Source: Antilocapra americana
Lineage: Eukaryota > Chordata > Mammalia > Artiodactyla > Antilocapridae
DNA length: 64,000 nt
NCBI GenBank assembly: GCA_007570785.1
Contig: ML661885.1
Location: 39,707,454 to 39,771,453, forward strand
Direction of reading: 5' to 3'
Shown: positions 56,563 through 64,000 of the stretch, piece by piece
Layout: every line of letters begins with the position of its first letter
Position numbering within the stretch: the first letter of the stretch is position 1
Translations under genes and position numbers: made by a program
Notes under the pieces: generated by a model
What the model was told of the DNA's origin: nothing
The model's database searches: none
Seen by the model: only the letters and a program-made list of their open reading frames with translations

Positions 56563-56930
56563 ATATATGTGTATATATATGTCTATATGTATATAGACAT
56601 GCACACACATACATACATTCATACACATATATTAATATGTTAACATGTATACACATATATACGTATTATATATATAATATGTATACATATATATAATGTA
56701 CATATATACACACACACATATATACATTCTTTACTAAGATTCTTTACTTGTCTAAGCCACCAGGGAAGCCCCATATATATCTGTATGTATATAGACATGC
56801 ACATATTTATACATTCATACACATATACATATGTAACATATATACACATATTAATGTATATATACACATACACATATATATACATACACACATATATACA
56901 TATTATATATATACACACACTCACATACAT
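56563..56930. repeat. TA/CA microsatellite with a duplicated SINE end
   Basis: The tract is dominated by ATAT and ACAC steps. Within it, 56739-56850 repeats 56530-56640 at an offset of 209 bases, carrying the SINE head (GTCTAAGCCACCAGGGAAGC) and then GTATATAGACATGCACA again. Confidence 0.9.
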
Positions 56931-57509
56931 GGTGGGGGCTTAGCCCAACACCTGTTCTACTTTCCTCCTTTTCAAAACCTCTCCCTCTCTCTATAACACT
57001 GGAAAATAATGTGTAACAGACTTGGCTTATTAGTCCAACCTCAGCTGTTGTTTTTCAGCTATAACTTCTGGTGTCTCACTTGCGCTCAGTTCTACCCAGA
57101 TACTGTGGAGAGCCATTTCAGCTCTGCCGAGTGAACCCTCTTCCCCTCCAGGTGTTCAGGGCCCGGCCCGCGATCATGCATGTGCTTGCACATTCTCCAT
57201 CTCTGCGCAGGCTCACCATCTCATCACTGAGCGGACAGGCTCTAAGGGCATTCTGCAGATGTGTGTAGATGAGATGTTTTAGAGATGTTTGCTTTCCAGT
57301 CTCCAGTGAAAAACACCATTTTTATCCCCTCTTAAGTAGCCCAATTTTCCAATCACGTGAATTTGCTGGAATATTTTTGGAGGAAACCAGATTTATTGAT
57401 GAGCTGCTGGATTCTTGAAAAATGTCTTTACCCCAGATGTAGACAAAGTTAAGTGAATTCTCTGAATATAAATCATCAGAGTAAGAAGATGAAGCTGAAG
57501 AAGGTGCGT
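56931..57509. other. Intergenic, nothing recognised
   Basis: No supported feature. Confidence 0.5.
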
Positions 57510-58015
57510 TTGTTAGACTGTTGGTTCGGCTGCCTCGAACAGTAGACCTACTGTTTCAGTGGCTTAAACAGTATGGAGGTTTATTGCTGACTTACTAATG
57601 GTCTGAAGATTGGCCACCTAGGACTCATGTGGTGGTCCCAGGTGTCAGAGACCCAGGCTCCCCTTGTCCTACTGCTTCATCATTCTAGGGGATGGCCCTC
57701 ACCTGCTTGGTCCAGTTGGCCACACTCTCGGCCCAGGCAGGAGAGAGAGGCAGGGCGTGCTGCTCCCCAGAAGATGTGCCCGGCACTTCCACACCAGCCA
57801 CAAGGAAAGCTGAGAGATGTTGTCTTTCTTTGGGGCAACCAGTAAAAACAGATCCTATTAAGAGGGGAAAGAGAACAGACATTGGGGAACAACAAGTAGT
57901 CTCTCCAGCATATTCCTGGAAAATAGAGCATTTCAGAAGAGGGAGTGGGCAGGCCAGGGAGGGAGGAATCATTACCTCATCCAAGGAATGACATCTGGCT
58001 TCCAATATCTAAGCC
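57510..58015. repeat. Ancient mammalian repeat, copy 1
   Basis: TTTCAGTGGCTTAAACAGTA, GGTTTATTGCTGAC, GAAGATGTGCCCGGC and GACATTGGGGAACAACAAGT follow an old mammal-wide repeat whose right end is also seen at 63330-63560. Class not assigned. Confidence 0.5.
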
Positions 58016-58811
58016 ACCACCAGAAAGGCTGTGCTCCCTTGCTTTTCCTTTTGAGGGGGAACTCTTCCCTATCACAGGAGCTCTTCCTCCTGGGGACTCT
58101 GGCCCAGTTACTGACCCACCTCCGATCAGCCAGCCCAAGGAGCCCCTTAGGACATGACAAGGACGACAAATAAGGCTCTGCTCGGAGAATGATCAGGAGC
58201 TTGAAAGAGGAGATTCTCCCAGCAGCAAAGCTAATTAAAAGGAGAAGCCTGTTTTTCACGAGCGTGTCTTCAGTATGTGTGCAAACTGCCCTCCTGTTAC
58301 CTGCCTCACGTGTCACCAAGGCGTTCGCAATCCATTCCTGGGGGTTTTGCTTCCACCTTTAGATGCTGCATGTCCTTTCCTTGGTGCTCCTCCCTTTATT
58401 CCTCCAGCTGCTTAAACCATCTTCTCTAGCATTTGAACAAACCTACACTGCCCTTCCTTCACTATTCTTTTTTATACAAAGAGAATTCTGCTTTCTGTTA
58501 CAGAACAAAAACCCCAAAGCCAGACAGTTCTGTCCTTTAGGTCCACATGGCGCATGTTTTTCTACCTGTGTGGACCTTTAATTAGTTCGGGTAGGAGGTC
58601 TATGCCAAGAAGCAGCACCGTATCGCTGTTGCGATGGGCAGAGCAGATCTTTTTTTCCTCTTAATACTGCTATTTCAAACTGAATCCTGATTTAAGTTTT
58701 GATACTGACAACGTGTGATACTAGACAATAGCTCCTAGTCCTTTCTAGGCTGGTAGCAAGACAGTGAGCTGACGGATTCCACCCACACCGGGACAACCCT
58801 GTATGTGAAGT
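58016..58811. other. Intergenic, nothing recognised
   Basis: No supported gene. Confidence 0.5.
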
Positions 58812-58965
58812 CCTGTACGGTTTACAGAGCATTTCATATGCATGATCTCATGCCAGCCTCATGCTCACCCTGGCAGTAAATAAGTAACATCACCCTCATT
58901 TTGGTGATGGAAAAAAACCGAGGCTGGGAACAGTTAAGTGACCGAGAATGAACTAAAACTGGGTC
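58812..58965 (-). mobile_element. MIR SINE remnant
   Basis: GTTTACAGAGCATTTCATAT, GATCTCATGCCAGCCTCATG, CACCCTCATTTTGGTGATGG and CAGTTAAGTGACCGAGAATG in reversed MIR order. Confidence 0.8.
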
Positions 58966-60074
58966 CAATCTCTCTGTGTTGCTAACGTAAGATACTGCAG
59001 AGCTGCCTATGGTTAAAAGAGAAGGAATATCTATTTTTAACAATGTTCTTTTCTTCTTGCCTCAGTTCAAGATTGTCCCAAACTTTGATTTGATAGAAGC
59101 ATTTTCTACAATCCTCTAAGTCAAGCTTTGAAATTCTTTTCTGCCTCTGGGTCTTGTTTTGCTTTGAGGTGAGAATGGCAAGCACGGATCTTTCTTATAT
59201 AATCTCTCAGCCTTATATTGTAGTTTTCTACCTGGAAATTTGTATTGCCACTTTGATTCTACCACAAAAAGGAAAGCAACCTCTTATTTCAGCTGTTTAA
59301 AAATTAGATATCTAAGATTAAAGGAACTATATATAAATATGGCTTATCTAGAAGCTTTTTGAATATATCCTGTCTAATGGAAATGCTGGATGTTTTTAAG
59401 CAACATTATCTCTTATGAAACAATTTGAAAAGGAAAAAAAGCCACACAAGGATAACAAAGACTATTTTTTATTAAAAGCCAGTTTTCACAAAACGTATTG
59501 CTGTCAGTTTTTAAGGCTGCTAGAAAATGGATTTTGTATTAAAAATAGCTAAGAGCATAGTCACTGTTTTGAAGACATGTTAGGATGGGAGTAAATGTTC
59601 AGTATTGTTTTTTTAACATGTATTGACATGTATCTTGATGAGTTTTTAAAAGAAAAATCACGTTTTATAAAATCTAAGAAATTTTAAAACTGTGTCATTT
59701 ATAATGTAAAATTAATGTGGTTGAAATTCACTGGTTGACTCATAGCTCCCACATTCATCTTCAGGTCTCTTTAGCTCATATGGTTTTCTTTAGAAATTAG
59801 TGGTATCAGCTAAATGAGACTATTTTCCACTCCTACCCACAGAGAAAAGTGCTTTTGTGAACATGTCAGCTCTTTCCCATCATTACATGCCATCGTGGAG
59901 TGCAAAGAAGCAGGCTGGCTGTTCTCATCACCAATACTAGTACAGGTTCAGGAGCAAAATCCAAATAAGATAAGCTTAAAATTTCCATTTGTTTATTTTA
60001 TGCATGTACGCCACATTTTTAGTACCAAGAAATTTATATCCAAACTGTATCTTTCAAGTCTTCCTATCTAGCTT
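58966..60074. other. Intergenic, AT-rich, nothing recognised
   Basis: About 1.1 kb with no supported gene or repeat. Confidence 0.5.
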
Positions 60075-60200
60075 CTTCATTTTGGATCTGAGGAAACTAA
60101 GGCACAGAGAGGCTCAGCAACTTGCCCAAGCTCACACAGCTCGCAGCTGAGCCTAGAACCCAGGTCTGTGAGACTGCGGAGCCTTTGCTCCTGCTACAGT
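60075..60200 (-). mobile_element. MIR SINE remnant
   Basis: GGATCTGAGGAAACTAAGGC, ACTTGCCCAAGCTCACACAG and AGCCTAGAACCCAGGTCTG are close to the reversed MIR core. Confidence 0.88.
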
Positions 60201-60440
60201 GCTTTACAGAGAGGATTTGCCCCAATCATTTGGCCCATGCCCTTCCCACAGTCCACACCCTTGCCACTCAACTGCGGCCCCCTACTGGTATCATGCTAAT
60301 TAAGAGGCAATTTCACAAGTGTTCTGTAAAAGCCCTCAAGATCTGTGAAGATGTGAAGATGGCCACCCATCTCCCCAGAAATCTTCTCAACTCTGCTCCT
60401 TGAAATCAGTTCAGGTTTCTCCAGACTAAGCAGTTCTGTT

Positions 60441-60662
60441 GGGCTTCCCTGATAGCTCAGTTGGGAAAGAATCTGCCTGCAATGCAGGAGACCTGGGTTT
60501 GATTCCTGGGTCAGGAAGATCCCCTGGAGAAGGAAATGGCACCCCATTCTGGTATTCTTGCCTGGAGAATCTCATGGACAAAGGAACCTGGCGGGCTACA
60601 GTCCAAGGGGTTGCAAGAGTCGGACACAACTTAGCGACTAAACCACCACCACCACCACCACC
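60441..60662 (+). mobile_element. Bov-tA-type SINE ending in (CCA)n
   Basis: GGGCTTCCCTGATAGCTCAG to GGACACAACTTAGCGACTAA, then CCA units at 60643-60662. AAGCAGTTCT at 60428-60437 and 60663-60672 is the target-site duplication. Confidence 0.93.
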
Positions 60663-60737
60663 AAGCAGTTCTATCATACCTTCCTGAGATTCTCTTCCTA
60701 GTTACTATCTTCTGGACACATTCCAGTTTTATTAAGA

Positions 60738-60947
60738 TGAAAGTGTTAGTCCCTCACTCACGTCTGACTCTTTGCAACCCCACGGACTATAGTCCACCAG
60801 ACTCTGTTGTCCATGGAATTCTCCAGGCAAGAATACCGAAGTGGGTAGCCACTCCCTTCTCCAGGGGATCTTCCTGACCCAGGGATCAAACCTGGGTATC
60901 CTGCATTGCAGGCAGATTATTTGCTGTCTGAACCACCAGGGAAGCCC
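60738..60947 (-). mobile_element. Bov-tA-type SINE
   Basis: GATGAAAGTGTTAGTCCCTC to GAACCACCAGGGAAGCCC, complete reversed element. Confidence 0.92.
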
Positions 60948-61239
60948 TTTATTTAGGTGGGATTCACCCAAAATGGGACTACTACAACTGGTTCCTCCCT
61001 GTGAATCCCACTGCCGTCATCCCTGTGTCCCCATCCTTAAAATGCAGTAGCTTTGCCTCTCCTTCCCTCCCAACCCCCAACATCCAAGCAATTTCTCCCC
61101 GTCCTGGATTCTCGCTCTGCGGTCCCTGTGTGGCTCTGGGTTCATGACTTACACCTTTGGCCTCCATTTCTCCACTATAAAATGAAGATGTTGAACAAGA
61201 CAGGCTTTAAAGAGATGCCTCCCTTTCTTATCTGCTGTG
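60948..61239. other. Intergenic, nothing recognised
   Basis: No supported feature. Confidence 0.5.
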
Positions 61240-61680
61240 TGTCTCCCCACTCCAATCTGCTTAACAGACTGCTCTAAAGAAATCTTCCTAAAATACTAAT
61301 CTTTTCTTTTTTTCCTGCAAAATCCTTCAGTTGCCCCCTCCTTTCACATAAATCCCAATCTCCTTAGCCTGGCACAGAGGGAACATTGCAGATTGGTACC
61401 CAGCTCCTCCCTTAGCACTCTGTGCTCTTCATGAGCCCACACTCAAGCTATACTCAGCTACTCCCCTTTCGTCAAACTTGTACCAGCTCCCACTTCTTTG
61501 CTCCCGCAGCAGCAAATGCTTTCTACCTAGTGCTGTGGGTGGGCACGTGCCACGTCTTTGTAAGCTCCTCTCAAGCAGGGGCCACCCCTTAGCTATTCTC
61601 ATCTCCCACACAACACCTTGTGCTTAGTAGGCAGTCAGTAAGCACCTACTAAGTTGTTGAGTAAATTTTTTCAGCCCAGA
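61240..61680 (+). mobile_element. L2 LINE 3' end
   Basis: AATCCTTCAGTTGCCCCCTC, CAATCTCCTTAGCCTGGCAC, GTAAGCTCCTCTCAAGCAGG and GTGCTTAGTAGGCAGTCAGT follow the L2 3' consensus order almost fully. Confidence 0.85.
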
Positions 61681-62088
61681 ATTGCACTAAAAATTTTTGG
61701 CCATCTCATTGTAGTCTTGACTCATACTGGGCTTCCAGTCAAATAAAATCCTAAAGCTTTTAAAAAATATAATCTTTAACTAAGCTAGTTTTCTCCCATT
61801 CTTCCCTTTTACCCATTTTTAAACTGATAATTCAGAACTTCATGTATTAAAGTTTAATTTTCATCCATTGTTCTTGTCTGCACAAATCTTTTGATTCTTG
61901 ATTCCTTTATCTCTAGTTCATTGGCCTCCCATTGTGTTACACACAGGTATGATGAGTATGCTGACTTTCATTGCAGTTGTTGATACAAATGTTGGATGGA
62001 ATGAAGACTAGTAGGTTGCCAGCTTGGCACCTCATTCTCTAGCTTGACAGTGACATCTTATCTCACTGTCTTTGGATATGGTTATTTA

Positions 62089-62142
<54 letters not shown>

Positions 62143-62477
62143 CTATATTTGGTTGTAATACATCATGCACATAGATACTGAAGAACAATCTATATATTCA
62201 TCTGATTTGTTTTTTGACAACCAGTCAGGTGAAGGCAGTGTGCTAGGCTTTGTGTAATATAAGGTGATGATTAGGATTTGGCCCTTTGTCCTCTTTGAGG
62301 TTCATAAAGGAAGAAGCTCTCCCTCATGGAGAGACCAATGCAGTACAAGATAGAGTATAAGGTCCAACACAAGAAATAAATCAAAATGTTTTGGAGTCAG
62401 AGGATGCACAGACACATTCCTGGCTGAGAAATGAGTAGGCTTGTCTTAAATGGAGATGAGGAGATTAAGGCATGGCT
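61681..62477. other. Intergenic with a TA microsatellite
   Basis: No supported gene. It contains the (TA)n at 62094-62140. Confidence 0.5.
62094..62140. repeat. (TA)n microsatellite
   Basis: About 23 uninterrupted TA units, likely to be length-variable. Confidence 0.97.
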
Positions 62478-63145
62478 TGTTGTTCAGTTGCTCAGTCATA
62501 TCCAATTCTGCAACCCAGGAACTGCAGCACACCAGGCTTCCCTGTCCTTCACCATCCCCTGGAGTTTGCTCAGATCCATGTCCATTGAGTCAATGATGCT
62601 ATCTAACCATCCCATCCTCTGCTGCCACCTTCTCCTTTTGCCTTCAGTCTTTCCCAGCTTCAGGGTCTTTTCTAGTGAGTCTGCTCTTTGAATCAGGTGG
62701 CCAAAGTATTGGAGCTTCAGCATCAGTTCTTCCAATGAATATTTAGGGTTGATTTCCTTTAGGATTGACTGGTTTGATCTCCTTGCTGTCCAAGGGATCC
62801 TCAAGAGTCTTCTTGAGCACCACATCCGAAAGCATCAATTCTTCAGCACTCAGCCTTCTTTATGGTCCAACTCTCACATCCATACATGACTACTGGAAAA
62901 ACCAAAGCTTTGAAAATATGGACTCTTAACAGCAAAGGGATACCTTTTAATATGCTGTCTAGGTTTGTCATAACTTTCCTTACAAGGAGCAGGCGTCTTT
63001 TAATTTCATGGCTGCGGTCACCATCCAGTGATTTTGGAGCCCAAGAAAATAAAATCTGCCAATGCTTCAACTTTTTTCTGACCCATTTGCCATGAAGTGA
63101 TGGGACCAGATGCCATGATCTTAGTTTTTTGAATGTTGAGTCCAG
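62478..63145 (-). pseudogene. BovB LINE, 5'-truncated
   Basis: The - strand shows RT C-terminal remnants (VMYGCESWTIKKAEC, RRSNQSILKEINPKYSLEEL) in two frames, joined by a frameshift near 62830, then the usual 3' end GTTGCTCAGTCATATCCAAT. Truncated upstream after the MASGP-type segment. No clear target-site duplication. Confidence 0.9.
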
Positions 63146-64000
63146 GCTAAGCTGCTGTTACTAAGTCCAGAAAACAGAGGCTTTACCACAGTGATAGTTC
63201 CTTTCTCTCTCTGTACTTGAGGTGGCAAGCGGTTCAACCCACGTCACACTGTCCTCAGTAGGAGGCTTCGACTCGTGGGTCCATGGTGACTGCCCCAGAC
63301 TCACCATTCCCAGCCAGAAGGGAGGAAGACAGAGACCAAGACGTACCAGTCAGTCACTTTAAGGACATAACAGGAAGTTGCTTATATGGCCTCTGTTCAT
63401 ATCACTCCAGTCTGCACTCAGTCACATGACCACACCCAGCTTAAAGGGAGTCTGAGAAATGCAGTCTTTCACTGGCTGCTTCATGCCCAGCTAAGACCAT
63501 TACTTTTGAAGGAGAAAATAGATATTGGGAAGACAATTAACAATCAGCTACAAGAGAAAAAGAATTCCATATGAGAAGAACAACTCTAAAAGAGGAGGTC
63601 GATTGATTAACTTTATCTCAGCTGTTTGGAAGTTATCAGAAACATCGATTTGGATTTAGAAGAAAAAAACTAGAACTCTTAAAGAAGGAATGGGCCATCT
63701 TGAGAGAGTTCTCCACCTCTGAAAATGGTCAAGAAAAACGGTCAGAAGAATTTACACTTAGAGGAGAATGGATGAAAGGTCAGCCTTTAAGTCTCAGTAG
63801 CTGTGTCATTATAGCCGGGATGGAAAGGAAAGTTTCCTATAAACTGTCAGAAAACTGCAACACTAGCCCCAGCGTGGGAAAAGAAGTGTGGGAGCAGTGA
63901 GAATGCACTGGAAGGAACAGATGTTAAAAGAGAATAAACAGAGCTTGGCTGTCCACGTGTGCGCCTCTCACAAGGTGGCCGGGGGCAAGGATGGACAGAT
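63146..64000. other. Intergenic with a second copy of an ancient repeat
   Basis: 63330-63560 (AAGGACATAACAGGAAGTTG, CAGTCACATGACCACACCCA, GTCTGAGAAATGCAGTCTTT, AATAGATATTGGGAAGACAA) matches the family at 57510-58015. 63560-64000 is unassigned; a frame at 63700-63900 has no domain. Confidence 0.5.

Overview
The window is nuclear DNA from a pecoran ruminant, most likely cattle or a close relative. The evidence is the repeat content: dozens of Bov-tA-type SINEs (tRNA-Glu-like head joined to a BovB tail), several BovB (RTE-clade) LINE fragments, CHR/ART2-type tRNA-Glu SINEs, and ruminant L1 3' ends. Older mammal-wide MIR, L2 and L1M remnants lie beneath them. Nothing prokaryotic, viral-exogenous or organellar was seen. 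Repeat family names come from memory of consensus sequences, not from a database search, and most boundaries without target-site duplications are approximate to 10-30 bases.

One protein-coding gene is supported: ZNF706, on the + strand. A CpG island at about 28940-30420 holds its promoter and a non-coding first exon ending at 29912. The ATG exon is 33199-33335, the second coding exon starts at 35844, the stop codon ends at 35939, and a 3' UTR exon runs from 36629 to about 36930 with AATAAA at 36906. The spliced reading frame gives 76 residues: a basic, Gln/Lys-rich SERF/4F5-like N-terminus and one C2H2 zinc finger.

Layout: 1-28.2 kb is intergenic, dense in SINEs, L1 3' ends, two or three LTR remnants and three BovB pieces. 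28.9-36.9 kb is ZNF706, with a BovB tail, L1, CHR, MIR and Bov-tA copies in its introns. 36.9-40.3 kb is unusually poor in repeats. 40.3-64 kb is intergenic again, with an ancient L1-like block, a 38/39-bp minisatellite grown inside a CHR/ART2 SINE, a 1.3-kb 5'-truncated BovB bounded by an 11-bp target-site duplication, MIR and L2 relics, microsatellites, and another BovB near 62.5-63.1 kb.

I did not find a previously undescribed system. The observations most worth a second look are a G-quadruplex motif in the ZNF706 promoter, the SINE-born minisatellite with a higher-order duplication, exon-like segments at 30586-30711 and 45166-45225, the repeat-poor tract after ZNF706, and an unclassified inverted-repeat pair around 7.4 and 9.5 kb.
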